Positions 16,261 to 24,149 of a stretch of 36,289 bases of DNA are shown one piece after another. Origin of the DNA: Anaerolineaceae bacterium (GTDB taxonomy: Bacteria > Chloroflexota > Anaerolineae > Anaerolineales > Villigracilaceae). Both the position numbers and the translations under genes were made by a program. The first letter of the stretch is position 1, and each line of letters begins with the position of its first letter. The stretch spans positions 1 through 36,289 of the forward strand of contig QZIJ01000017.1 of assembly GCA_003598975.1 (NCBI GenBank), written 5' to 3'. The notes under the pieces are model-generated. The model saw nothing but the letters and a program-made list of their open reading frames with translations, made no database searches and was not told where the DNA came from.

Positions 16261-16360
16261 TGGTACAATCCGCCCGCTTCGCTGCCCTTTGACTTTGGGT
16301 CCCAACCTGCACTCGACCTTCCGCTCAGGGCAGTGGCTATTTGTAACAAACTGAGGTCTC

Positions 16361-16927
16361 TTGAAACGTAACTTTTTTACCTATCTGCCCCTCTTTCTTT
16401 TCGTCTCTCTCATCGTTGCGCTCGACCAGTGGACCAAGTGGCTGGTGCGCGAAAATATTCCCTTTGGCGACACATGGCTTCCTGAAGGCTGGGACTGGCT
16501 CATGCCTTACGCGCGCATCGTCCACTGGTCGAATACGGGCGCGGCCTTTGGCATGTTCCAGAATGGCAACGCGATTTTCACTGTCCTTGCGATTATTGTT
16601 ATCATCGTCATCTTCTACTATTATCCCCTCGTGGAGCGCGAAGATTGGAGCCTGCGCGTGGCGATGGGCATGCAGATGGCGGGCGCGGCGGGCAACCTGG
16701 TGGACCGATTGTCGCGCCGCGAAGTCACCGATTTCATTTCCGTGGGGACGTTCCCCGTCTGGAATGTAGCTGACGCCAGCATCACCGTCGGGGTGGCGGT
16801 TCTTTTGCTGGGCATCTGGCTCAAAGAACGTGCGGAGAGAAAGGCCAGCGCGCAGTCGTCAGTGAGTAGTGATCAGTTTTCAGTGTCTAACGACCAGTCT
16901 GAGACATCAGACTCGAAAGCCTCCTGA
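16361..16927 (+). CDS. lspA: Lipoprotein signal peptidase II, TTG start
   Basis: 188 residues with four membrane helices. NTGAAFG, AGAAGNLVDRL and FPVWNVADASI are the family motifs; the two catalytic aspartates are in NLVDR and NVAD. It cleaves signal peptides of lipoproteins in the membrane, consistent with the several lipoproteins in this window. The start is TTG at 16361 with GAGG 4 nt upstream; no suitable ATG exists before the first helix. The last 25 or so residues are a Ser/Asp/Gln-rich tail encoded by repeat-like DNA (see 16896-16913) and are probably not part of the folded enzyme. Confidence 0.93.
   Translation: MKRNFFTYLPLFLFVSLIVALDQWTKWLVRENIPFGDTWLPEGWDWLMPYARIVHWSNTGAAFGMFQNGNAIFTVLAIIVIIVIFYYYPLVEREDWSLRVAMGMQMAGAAGNLVDRLSRREVTDFISVGTFPVWNVADASITVGVAVLLLGIWLKERAERKASAQSSVSSDQFSVSNDQSETSDSKAS
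16896..16913. repeat. Small palindrome in the lspA 3' end
   Basis: AGTCTGA, loop GACA, TCAGACT. It follows CAGT/GATCAG-type imperfect repeats at about 16853-16890. All of this is translated as the Ser-rich tail of LspA. Confidence 0.6.
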
Positions 16928-16951
16928 CCTTCGACAACCTGTGTATCTCCC

Positions 16952-17881
16952 ATGACCGACCGAATCGAAACCTTCCCCTTTACGGACGAGACCCCCGAAC
17001 GATTGGACAAGTTCCTCGTCCGCGTCCTGCCTGAATTTTCGCGGGCGCGCCTGCAGGGACTCGTCAGCGACGGATTCGTATCCGTAGATGGTCAGCCCGC
17101 CAAAAAGTCGGGACAGATGCTCGAAGCGGGCGCGGTGATTGAGGTGCGCATCCCGCCTCCCGTCCCGAGCGGACTCGTCGGCGAAGACATCCCGCTCGAT
17201 ATCGTCTTCGAGAACGACGACCTGCTGGTGGTGAACAAGCCCGCGGGGATGGTGGTGCATCCCGCCGCGGGACACGCCACGGGGACGCTTGTCCACGCGG
17301 TGCTGGGATACGATCCCGAGATCGAGGGCATCGGCGGCGAGGAGCGGCCTGGCGTTGTCCACCGCCTCGATAAAGAGACCTCGGGGCTGATCGTGCTGGC
17401 GAAGAACGAACGCGCCCACCGTTGGTTGCAGGACCAGTTCCGCCTGCGAAGGGTGGAAAAGACCTACCTCGCCCTTGTGGACGGCGCGCCGCCAACCCCC
17501 GCGGGTCGCGTGGAAGCCGCCATCGGCCGCGACCCGAGTCGTCGCAAACAGATGGCCGTGCTCCCCGAAGGCAAGGGACGCGAAGCCGTCAGCGAATACA
17601 AAACACACGAATCGTTCACGAATCACACCCTGCTGGAATTTCATCCGCACACGGGACGGACGCACCAGATCCGTTTGCATTGTGCATTTTTAGGTTGTCC
17701 GATCGTGGGGGATATGGTCTATGGACGGAAGAAGCCCACCCTGCAGATTGACCGTCACTTTTTGCATGCAGCGAAATTGAAAATCATACTCCCCAACGAA
17801 AAAGAGCCGCGCCTGTTTGAAGCGCCGTTGCCTGAGGAGTTGGAGAGGGTGTTGGAGGAATTGAGGATGGGGGAGCGGTAA
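16952..17881 (+). CDS. rluD: RluA-family 23S rRNA pseudouridine synthase (RluD-like)
   Basis: 309 residues. An S4 RNA-binding domain lies at about 16-75 (RLDKFLVRVLPEFSRARLQ). The catalytic domain has VVNKPAGMVVHPAAGH and HRLDKETSGLIVLAK, whose Asp is the nucleophile. HPHTGRTHQIR near residue 230 completes the family set. Order S4 plus catalytic domain and length fit RluD, which modifies 23S rRNA helix 69, though RluB/C-type specificity cannot be excluded. It follows lspA by 24 nt, an arrangement seen in many bacteria. Confidence 0.92.
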   Translation: MTDRIETFPFTDETPERLDKFLVRVLPEFSRARLQGLVSDGFVSVDGQPAKKSGQMLEAGAVIEVRIPPPVPSGLVGEDIPLDIVFENDDLLVVNKPAGMVVHPAAGHATGTLVHAVLGYDPEIEGIGGEERPGVVHRLDKETSGLIVLAKNERAHRWLQDQFRLRRVEKTYLALVDGAPPTPAGRVEAAIGRDPSRRKQMAVLPEGKGREAVSEYKTHESFTNHTLLEFHPHTGRTHQIRLHCAFLGCPIVGDMVYGRKKPTLQIDRHFLHAAKLKIILPNEKEPRLFEAPLPEELERVLEELRMGER

Positions 17882-17910
17882 TGAACAAAACCATTATCTG
17901 TAAAGGCAAA

Positions 17911-18333
17911 CTATTCAATAGGAGTTGACAGCGACTCTCCAGTTTGTGCATCAATTATCTGGGTGCACTCATCCCAATAAGATGGTCCTGGATTGTCTTC
18001 GGCTGGTGGTGGACCGCCCACGAGAAGCCATTTTCCCTTTTTCATTCTTACAACATATACAGGTCTTTGGGCTTTGGAGGCAATGGGAGTGAATCCGCCG
18101 AACGCTTTTTCATAGGTGGTAATTTCGGTCTCAAACTCTGTTGGTTGCTCTACGGGTTGCAAACCATAAGCAGAATTACATGCTTCGATTGCATGCTGGA
18201 TCGCCTCTTCGCGACTGATGAGAACTGGCTGGCCCACCCAGTATTGCCAAAGCAGAAGGATGGCTAGTAAGCCCGCTATCACGAGCGCAATTATGACACT
18301 AATCTGATAGAAACTTTTACGACCAGTTTTCAT
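17911..18333 (-). CDS. Small membrane-anchored protein with a PepSY-like segment
   Basis: 140 residues: a short basic N-terminus, one hydrophobic helix at about 12-30, then an extracytoplasmic domain. SREEAIQHAIEAC near 40-52 and IIDAQTGESL near the end resemble the start and end of a PepSY domain, which in other proteins inhibits peptidases or propeptides. The similarity is weak, so the function stays unknown. It is convergent with the pseudouridine synthase and precedes nothing obvious downstream. The ribosome-binding site is weak (AAAG). Confidence 0.65.
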   Translation of the reverse strand: MKTGRKSFYQISVIIALVIAGLLAILLLWQYWVGQPVLISREEAIQHAIEACNSAYGLQPVEQPTEFETEITTYEKAFGGFTPIASKAQRPVYVVRMKKGKWLLVGGPPPAEDNPGPSYWDECTQIIDAQTGESLSTPIE

Positions 18334-18396
18334 AAACTGGCTTTCGATCTACTTGATTATTCGCATGTTGTTTGTTCAAACGCCCAATGGCTGCAC

Positions 18397-19134
18397 CTAT
18401 TTGATCTGGATCGAGTTCTGGATCTCGGCAATCAACTGCAGTTCGCTGTTACTGAGGATATGACCCTGCTTGTCCATGAACTCAAAAAACTTCAGCAGGA
18501 TTAATTCTTCCTCGCACAGGAACAGGACGGTGTAGGTTTGCGTGAATGTAGGATGGAGCATGCCTGGAACATTTTTCTTGAGTTTCAATGTCCCCAAGAC
18601 TGTCCCATACCCATTGGTGGTCAATCTCTGGTCAAGGACGGTGTCCAGGGGTTCTAATTCATCGGCAGTGTAGGCGTACAATTCGAGTTCCAGGCTGGCA
18701 TACTTTTGGGGCTGTGTGGAAAGCAACATGGTCAGGTTGGGATCGATAAACATCTCGGTGTCACGCTTGAGATTCGCCATCACGAAATTCGTCTCACCGA
18801 TGTCGATCTTCCACCCTGCTGATAGGATGAACTGGTATCCGCAAACCTGGTCCAGCACCAGCGTGTTGCCGTTTTCCTGAGCCTGGGTTTTGTAACGCGG
18901 GGGCACCAGTGTATTGGTAACAGTGGGGGGCGGCTCGATGGTTGGTGTGGAGCTGGGCGTAATGCTGGGTGTCAGAGTCTCCGTGGGAGTGAAGGTGGTG
19001 GTTGGCTCGGGGAGTAGCAGGACGGAAGAGAGCGAACAGCCTGTCGATGCGAGCAGAAAGACGGCAGCCATGCAAATAATCACCCGGATCGACGTGCTCT
19101 TTGCCTTGCCTTTGCTGGAAGGGGTCTGTCTCAT
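18397..19134 (-). CDS. Putative lipoprotein with Thr/Pro-rich linker, function unknown
   Basis: 245 residues. The signal peptide ends in LLASTGC with Cys33 as the lipidation site. A linker of about 40 Thr/Pro/Ser-rich residues separates it from a globular domain of about 165 residues with no motif I recognise. GGAG upstream supports ATG 19134. The layout (signal, Thr/Pro linker, unique domain) recurs in the lipoprotein at 24150-24812. Surface location on the outside of the membrane is inferred. Confidence 0.75.
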   Translation of the reverse strand: MRQTPSSKGKAKSTSIRVIICMAAVFLLASTGCSLSSVLLLPEPTTTFTPTETLTPSITPSSTPTIEPPPTVTNTLVPPRYKTQAQENGNTLVLDQVCGYQFILSAGWKIDIGETNFVMANLKRDTEMFIDPNLTMLLSTQPQKYASLELELYAYTADELEPLDTVLDQRLTTNGYGTVLGTLKLKKNVPGMLHPTFTQTYTVLFLCEEELILLKFFEFMDKQGHILSNSELQLIAEIQNSIQIK

Positions 19135-19461
19135 GATTAGTCTCTCCTCTCATGCCGGGGTGGGTAGATTTTTTGTTGTGCAAAACCCCTTACGGTAGCA
19201 GATGAAACATGCCTGAATTGTTGACCTGCGCCAGCTATATTCTTGCACAAATCTGCGCCGTTTTCAACAATCTTAAGTAAGACCTGACGAATATAACCAA
19301 TACTTTATGACATACTGCGACTATGGTTATTCAAAGATATCAAGAATCTCCCAACGCTCCAAAACCGTCTCGACTGTCCTCTCGAAAAACCAGGTAAATA
19401 ACCCCTTGCCAGTCTCTCGGGAATGTACTAGTCACTTGTGTAAAAATCTATAAGGGAAGCC
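19135..19461. other. 327-base AT-rich stretch without a gene
   Basis: No open frame with a ribosome-binding site, RNA gene or clear promoter is visible. It should contain the promoter of the lipoprotein at 19134 and separates it from the cassette-like array. Confidence 0.5.
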
Positions 19462-19653
19462 GCCCAATAGTTTGCGCTGACTTTACCCTGGCGGGCGTGG
19501 ACTCTGTTTGGGAGCAGAAAAAACTCGAAGCCAAAAAATGCTTGCGCGAAGCGTGGCGGCGAATCTTACCTGTCCAACATTTTGCGTTGACCTGCGTGTG
19601 GGCGGGGCGTGGACTCTGCTTGGAAGCAGGAAAAACCCGAAGCCGCTTTTCCT
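19462..19653 (-). repeat. Two truncated attC-like repeat copies
   Basis: Copy A starts GCCCAAT at 19462 and copy B GTCCAAC at 19572. Both continue TTTTGCG-TGAC or similar, then GGGCGTGGACTCTG, TTGG-AGCAG, AAAAAC and CGAAGC in the same order. The same inner blocks occur in the complete elements at 20285 and 21096. Read on the minus strand, copy B ends GTTGGAC, which fits the GTTRRRY recombination-site consensus. The distal (5' on minus) ends are not recognisable, so these copies look decayed or nested. Confidence 0.55.
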
Positions 19654-19704
19654 GGACAAACGTCAATTTTCAATTCACAGGCACTTTACCCTTGACACTG
19701 CTGT

Positions 19705-20265
19705 TTATCGGTGGGCAGTGCCTTTTCTTGAGCGTTTCTCTACATGTTTAGATTCGTCTTCACCAATGGATGGCAAGTTGACACCCTTTAAGATTATATC
19801 TCCTGCGCGTTTGAGATCTTCCATGTCTTTTTTCATAGCATCAAGTCCTGCTTGTGCCTCGGCGGGTAGTGAGAGATAATCCGCTGCTATATATGCTTTT
19901 TTGAAGGCGGATCGTGCCTCTGCCGAGAGATATAAGCAGTTCCTATTCCACCATTCTTGGCACTCTAGGATTAATTCGGTTGATTCCTTTTTATGTCGGT
20001 TAATAAAAAGAAGACGTTGCCACAATGTAAACGCTTCTTGATGAGCCTGGAGGCGTTTGTCGAGTGCGGCGAGCCTTAATTGTTGTTTGATATTTGTATC
20101 GGAAGTTACGAATTGAACGACTGCAGAAACAATTGAGCCAACGAATACCCCAAGAAATCCAATAACCGCTTCTGATGGAATGTTCTGAAAAAATATAAGC
20201 AATGCGAAAAGAATAAGAATAGCAATACTTGTGATGACGAGGTAGATTTTACCAAAAGTGTTCAT
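19705..20265 (-). CDS. Cassette-type gene: two-helix membrane protein, function unknown
   Basis: 186 residues. Two adjacent hydrophobic segments (about 7-27 and 33-53) are followed by a long helical, charged cytoplasmic or coiled region. No known domain recognised. GAGGAG seven nt upstream fixes ATG 20265; the longer open frame to 20436 runs through the repeat element. The start is only about 20 nt after the GTTGGGC end of the attC-like element (20291-20285 on the minus strand), as expected for an integron cassette gene. Composition is AT-rich compared with the core genes. Confidence 0.75.
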   Translation of the reverse strand: MNTFGKIYLVITSIAILILFALLIFFQNIPSEAVIGFLGVFVGSIVSAVVQFVTSDTNIKQQLRLAALDKRLQAHQEAFTLWQRLLFINRHKKESTELILECQEWWNRNCLYLSAEARSAFKKAYIAADYLSLPAEAQAGLDAMKKDMEDLKRAGDIILKGVNLPSIGEDESKHVEKRSRKGTAHR

Positions 20266-20284
20266 TTGTTGACTCCTCAGCACT

Positions 20285-20427
20285 GCCCAACGGTTTGCGT
20301 TGACTTGCGTGTGGGCGTGTCTCGACAAGCTCGACAACCAGGCGTGGGCAATGCTTGGGAGCGGGAAAAACTCGAAGCGAGGAAAATGCTGCGGAATCCC
20401 ACACGTCAGGTGCGCGCCGTGTTGGGC
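20285..20427 (-). repeat. attC-like element, complete (143 bp)
   Basis: Ends are GCCCAAC (20285-20291) and GTTGGGC (20421-20427), exact complements fitting RYYYAAC/GTTRRRY. Inside, CGTGTGGG (20308-20315) pairs exactly with CCCACACG (20398-20405). The segments between pair imperfectly with unequal lengths, as in attC hairpins with extrahelical bases. The centre carries the conserved GCTTGGGAGC-AAAAACTCGAAGC block. A TCTCGACAAGCTCGACAACC segment, absent from the other copies, lengthens this one. On the minus strand it follows the gene 20980-20477. Confidence 0.65.
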
Positions 20428-20476
20428 GGTTTGCACACGGGATACGCTTTATCGCTTAATTGCTCGTGTAGGATTT

Positions 20477-20980
20477 TTATATCTTTACCTGACTATCCTT
20501 TATCCAGCCAACCTTATGAGCGTCAGAACGATCATAAAATTTGTAAGATTTATAATTCGGATTAGCATCAACCAAGCCTTGTAATTCGCGCTTGAGTTTG
20601 TCCCGATCATGATAGTGCTTGATTAATGCTCGGTCACCATGTTGTGTCCAGAAAAAAGGGACATTGCTTATCCATAATAGACCAAGAGCTATTCCAGAAA
20701 AGAAAAGTCCTATGAGGAAATTGTTGATGAACTTACCATTAAAAACAGAGAAAATAGCAATGATTCCCACAACTACAATAGTTTTTTCAGAGAATAATAG
20801 ATTTTTGAGATAACAGCGGCGGCATACCCACCCCTCGATCTTGTTGTGCAGATACTGAGGGGTCTTATAGTGACGAACTTGAATATTTGCGCTTTCCAGC
20901 ACGGTTTCTCCAACAAACCCCGTAAAAAACTCATAAGTATTCCCTTTGTTGTGCTCTTCGTTACAAACTTCGCATTTCAT
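20477..20980 (-). CDS. Cassette-type gene: zinc-ribbon membrane protein, function unknown
   Basis: 167 residues. CEVC near the start and CRRC near residue 53 form a split zinc-binding pair. Two hydrophobic segments follow at about 67-85 and 88-106, then a charged, Lys/Asp-rich tail. AAGGAGACACGTT before ATG 20980 is a clear ribosome-binding site. No family recognised. Its stop lies about 50 nt from the attC-like element at 20427, so gene and element form one cassette unit. Very AT-rich. Confidence 0.75.
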   Translation of the reverse strand: MKCEVCNEEHNKGNTYEFFTGFVGETVLESANIQVRHYKTPQYLHNKIEGWVCRRCYLKNLLFSEKTIVVVGIIAIFSVFNGKFINNFLIGLFFSGIALGLLWISNVPFFWTQHGDRALIKHYHDRDKLKRELQGLVDANPNYKSYKFYDRSDAHKVGWIKDSQVKI

Positions 20981-21095
20981 AACGTGTCTCCTTTTTTTCT
21001 ATATTCTTGCTAGGCTTTGGTGCATGAAGATTTGACTAATGCGGCGGGAGTATGTAGATTTGGGTTTATGCCTAAACTCACAAGAACACACTCAC

Positions 21096-21224
21096 GCCCA
21101 ACGGCTGGCGTTGGCCGCAAGTGGGCGGGACGAGATAATGCTTGAGAGCAGTATAAACCCGAAGCCAGGAAAATGCCTGTAAAACGCGGCGACTCCCACT
21201 TGTCGGCTGCACGCTGTGTTAGCC
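21096..21224 (-). repeat. attC-like element, complete (about 129 bp)
   Basis: Begins GCCCAAC (21096-21102) and ends GTTAGCC (21218-21224), the latter not a perfect GTTRRRY. CAAGTGGG (21118-21125) pairs exactly with CCCACTTG (21194-21201); further out, GGC/GCC-rich segments pair imperfectly. The centre has GCTTGAGAGCAG and AAACCCGAAGCCAGGAAAATGC, shared with the other copies. On the minus strand the GTTGGGC end faces the gene 20980-20477, and the element follows the gene 21552-21283. Confidence 0.6.
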
Positions 21225-21282
21225 GCTTTGCTCAAGTGGATAAAATTCCCAGCAACCAATTATGCTATTAGCGTGGTGTATT

Positions 21283-21552
21283 TTAAGACAAAACATCCCT
21301 GTATTTCGATACCGCCGATGCAATTTCAACTTGCTCATTCATTGGCAGTGTTTCGCCTGCCATTATATATAACTCGCTTGGAACATGTGCCTTTAACGCC
21401 GAAGTTATGATTTTCAATGTTGCAATGTCCCCTGATTTTGCGGCCTTACCTTGCATTTTGATTAGTTTTACTATGCTAGCTATTGAGCCTTCCCTCGCTA
21501 ATGCGTTGATTTCATCCGTCTTGTTCCCAAACAATTTCTTGAAAAGACCCAT
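21283..21552 (-). CDS. Small cassette-type protein, function unknown
   Basis: 89 residues, starting GLFKKLFGNK, an amphipathic basic N-terminus, followed by predicted helices without cysteines or membrane segments. AAGGAG six nt before ATG 21552 selects this start over the upstream codon at 21588. The small size, helical content and position after an attC-like element suit a cassette gene. No function can be proposed. Confidence 0.65.
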   Translation of the reverse strand: MGLFKKLFGNKTDEINALAREGSIASIVKLIKMQGKAAKSGDIATLKIITSALKAHVPSELYIMAGETLPMNEQVEIASAVSKYRDVLS

Positions 21553-21661
21553 TTTTTTCTCCTTTTTATTGATACATATCTTGGGCATATGCAGCTTGAT
21601 ATCTTAGCAACTCAAGATTTTTTTATCAAACCTACTCTACTGAACATAATACAACTAACCG

Positions 21662-21988
21662 TTAATTTTTTGTGCCATCGGGGAGGATAGCTCCCATTAG
21701 GTTGGTTGCAATCGTGAATGCCCCAGTCATGTTCGCCCCGAACAGATTTGCTTCACTCAAGTTGGCTCCACGCAGGGTCGCTCCGTATAGGTTTGCTCCC
21801 TGAAGATCGGCCCCCTGCAAATTGGCTCTTTCTAAGGTAGCTCCTTTTAAATTTGCCTCGCGCAGATTAGCCTTTTCGAGATTAATTTCACTCAGATTTG
21901 TCCAACTCAGGTCTGCCTCGCGTAGGTCGGCATTGTTAAAATCTCGCTCTCCATGGGAATATCTTTGTTTCAATTCTTTTGCGTCCAT
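21662..21988 (-). CDS. Pentapeptide-repeat protein
   Basis: 108 residues, of which about 20-98 are consecutive pentapeptides of the A(D/N)LXX type (ANLREANLKGATLERANLQG and on). These fold into a right-handed quadrilateral beta-helix. Larger members mimic DNA and protect gyrase; most small ones have no known role. AAAGGAG precedes ATG 21988. The start is about 50 nt from the GTTGGGC site at 22043-22037 (minus strand). No attC-like element separates it from the 21552-21283 gene, so the two may share a cassette. Confidence 0.85.
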   Translation of the reverse strand: MDAKELKQRYSHGERDFNNADLREADLSWTNLSEINLEKANLREANLKGATLERANLQGADLQGANLYGATLRGANLSEANLFGANMTGAFTIATNLMGAILPDGTKN

Positions 21989-22036
21989 TTTAATATCTCC
22001 TTTCTCTACTATGGATTATACGTTTGGTACGCAAGC

Positions 22037-22043
22037 GCCCAAC
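22037..22043 (-). repeat. Isolated cassette-boundary core site at the head of the array
   Basis: GCCCAAC on plus, GTTGGGC on minus, identical to the recombination-end heptamer of the attC-like elements. It stands just upstream of the pentapeptide gene. No attC hairpin partner is visible beyond it, so it may be an attI-like or decayed site. Confidence 0.4.
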
Positions 22044-22060
22044 TAGGTATTCCACGTCAA

Positions 22061-22180
22061 CTTTCCGTGTAATACCCCTGTACGGGGGCTTATGCGGAAA
22101 CTTTCTGGATAACACCCCAATTTGGGGTATTGCGCGTCTTGTTTCGGTATAACCTGCTTGTGTGGGGTCTTATGCGTCAT
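22061..22180. repeat. Three tandem 40-bp repeats, each with an internal hairpin
   Basis: Units start CTTTCCGTGTAAT (22061), CTTTCTGGATAAC (22101) and GTTTCGGTATAAC (22141), exactly 40 bp apart, and each ends near TTATGCG or TTGCGCG. Within units, ACCCC and GGGGT/GGGGG face each other across a short loop, clearest in unit 2 (CCCCAATTTGGGG). They lie between the cassette array and the two-component genes. The rest of 21989-22298 holds no gene. Confidence 0.75.
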
Positions 22181-22298
22181 CACCCACAACTTCTCTAACT
22201 ATACAACCATTAGCGAATAATTGCAACGTCCATTTTTCTTTACCCTCCCTTTACAATTCCTTCTTGCCATCTTTGCCCGTTGCGGCTATCCTTGCGGC

Positions 22299-22985
22299 AT
22301 GACCAAAGCCAAAATCCTTGTCATAGACGACGAACCGAGCATCGTCAAACTCGTGGAGGCCTACCTCAAACCCGAAGGCTATGAGGTGCTGACAGCCTCC
22401 AACGGAGACGCGGGATTAAAGTCCGCGCGCGCCTTCAAGCCCGACCTCCTCATCCTCGACGTTATGCTCCCTGGCATGGACGGCATCGAACTGCTCTCCC
22501 GCCTCCGCCGCGAATCGGACGTGTACGTCATCCTGCTCACTGCGCGCACCGAGGAGACCGATAAGATCGTCGGCCTCACCGTCGGCGCGGACGATTACGT
22601 GACGAAACCGTTCAGTCCGCGCGAGTTGACGGCGCGCGTCAAAGCCGCGCTACGGCGCATCGAAACGGGAGCCGCCGCCAGGTCCGAAACGACCGTGCTG
22701 GCCTTCCGTCACGTGCGGATCGACTCGGGCGCGCGCACCGTCACCGTGGACGATCATCCCATCGAATTAACCGCCCTCGAATTCAACCTGCTCATGGCCC
22801 TCGCCGAAAACCGCGGCCGCGTCCTTACCCGCGAACAACTGCTCGAAAAAGTGTGGGGCGGCGAATACTTCGGCGAGACGCGCGTCGTGGATGTGCATCT
22901 CGGCCACGTCCGCCAGAAGATCGGCGAGCAGTTCATCGTCACCGTACGCGGCGTGGGCTATCGCTTCGAGGACGAGTCGTTATGA
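22299..22985 (+). CDS. OmpR/PhoB-family response regulator
   Basis: 228 residues. The receiver domain (1-120) has the acidic pair Asp10/Asp11, phosphoacceptor Asp54 in [10 protein letters not shown], and Lys in VTKPFSP. A winged-helix DNA-binding domain (about 132-226) ends VRGVGYRFE, the family hallmark. The frame is open to 22221, but the receiver fold begins at [12 protein letters not shown], so ATG 22299 is used. It overlaps the kinase gene by ATGA and forms its cognate pair. Confidence 0.93.
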   Translation: MTKAKILVIDDEPSIVKLVEAYLKPEGYEVLTASNGDAGLKSARAFKPDLLILDVMLPGMDGIELLSRLRRESDVYVILLTARTEETDKIVGLTVGADDYVTKPFSPRELTARVKAALRRIETGAAARSETTVLAFRHVRIDSGARTVTVDDHPIELTALEFNLLMALAENRGRVLTREQLLEKVWGGEYFGETRVVDVHLGHVRQKIGEQFIVTVRGVGYRFEDESL

Positions 22986-24115
22986 TTCACGCCATCCGCC
23001 GCCGATTGGGCGCGAAATTATTTGTCGTCTTTATGCTGGTCATCGCCATCGGCATGGGGGTGCTGGTCGTTGCCATCCAGTTCACCGCGCCCACCGCGTT
23101 TGCCCGTCACATGGGCGAGGGGCTTGGACAAGGACAAGGGCAGGGAATGGGCATGGGGCAGGGGATGATGCCAGCATTTTACGAAGATTTTCGCAGCGGC
23201 GTCAACGAGGCGCTGGGCGTGGCCGCACTGGCCGCCGTGATCGTGGCGGTGGGCGTGAGTTTCCTGCTCAGCCGCGGCGTGGTTGCGCCCCTGCGCGAAA
23301 TGACATCTGCCAGCCGCCGCATCGCTGAGGGAAAATATGATGAGCGCGTGGCCGTGAAAAGCGCCGACGAACTCGGCCAGTTGGGCGAAAGTTTCAACCA
23401 GATGGCCGCGCAGTTGGAGCAGGTGGAAGCCATGCGCCGCCAACTCATCGGCGATGTCAGTCACGAACTCCGTACGCCCCTCACTGCCATCAAAGGTTCC
23501 ATGGAAGGGCTGATGGATGGCGTCCTGCCTGCGGACGTGGAGACCTATCAACAAATCCATGCCGAGGCCGACCGCCTCAGCCGCCTCGTGGATGACTTGC
23601 AGGAACTCAGCCGCGTCGAAGCGCACGCCTATCCGTTGGACGTTTCCGAAGTGGATTTATCCGCGCTGGTGGCGACCACCATCAAAAGGCTGACTCCCAA
23701 CGCCCGCGCCAAACGCATCACCCTGACCTTTGACGGACCGCGCCAACTTCCGCGTCTCCTCGCCGACGAGGATCGCCTCGGCCAGGTGCTGACGAATCTC
23801 ACCGCGAACGGAATCCAATACACGCCCGAAGGCGGCGCGGTCACGATCAGCGCGGAACATAAAAACAATGAAATTCAAATCACAGTGACGGATACTGGCG
23901 TCGGCATCCCGCCCGAACATTTGGCGCACATCTTCACCCGCTTCTACCGCGTGGACAAATCCCGCTCGCGCGCTTCGGGCGGCGGCAGCGGCATCGGCCT
24001 GACGATTGCGCGTCACCTCGTGGAGGCGCACGGCGGAAAAATTTGGGCGGAAAGCGAGGGGGAGGGGAAAGGCAGTCGCTTTGTGTTTACATTACCAGTT
24101 CACAAGCCAGATTAG
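22982..24115 (+). CDS. Sensor histidine kinase with short Met/Gly/Gln-rich sensor loop
   Basis: 377 residues: helix 1 (about 12-33), an extracytoplasmic loop of only about 40 residues, helix 2 (about 77-97), HAMP (about 98-150), HisKA with phospho-His161 in VSHELRTPL, and the ATPase domain with DTGVGIPP and GGGSGIGL. The loop includes [17 protein letters not shown] and several Met residues. Such Met-rich loops can bind Cu(I) or Ag(I), but this is only suggestive. The start overlaps the regulator stop (ATGA). The gene's TAG stop lies at the foot of a strong hairpin. Confidence 0.92.
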   Translation: MIHAIRRRLGAKLFVVFMLVIAIGMGVLVVAIQFTAPTAFARHMGEGLGQGQGQGMGMGQGMMPAFYEDFRSGVNEALGVAALAAVIVAVGVSFLLSRGVVAPLREMTSASRRIAEGKYDERVAVKSADELGQLGESFNQMAAQLEQVEAMRRQLIGDVSHELRTPLTAIKGSMEGLMDGVLPADVETYQQIHAEADRLSRLVDDLQELSRVEAHAYPLDVSEVDLSALVATTIKRLTPNARAKRITLTFDGPRQLPRLLADEDRLGQVLTNLTANGIQYTPEGGAVTISAEHKNNEIQITVTDTGVGIPPEHLAHIFTRFYRVDKSRSRASGGGSGIGLTIARHLVEAHGGKIWAESEGEGKGSRFVFTLPVHKPD

Positions 24116-24146
24116 ACACCCGATTTCTCGCCGAAATCGGGTGTCT
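24114..24146. terminator. Bidirectional terminator-type hairpin between convergent genes
   Basis: AGACACCCGATTTC (24114-24127), loop TCGCC, exact reverse complement 24133-24146. It includes the end of the kinase stop codon and ends 4 bases before the lipoprotein stop on the other strand. There is no long T-tract. The AGAC...GTCT ends resemble the palindromes at 2318 and 4664. Confidence 0.7.
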
Positions 24147-24149
24147 GCA

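Noticed and set aside
19462-22043. Insertion sequence or transposon
   Set aside because: No transposase frame, and the repeats alternate with genes instead of flanking a unit once on each side.
22061-22180. CRISPR array
   Set aside because: Only three units with no separate spacers; the whole 40-bp unit repeats, edges included, and no cas gene is nearby.
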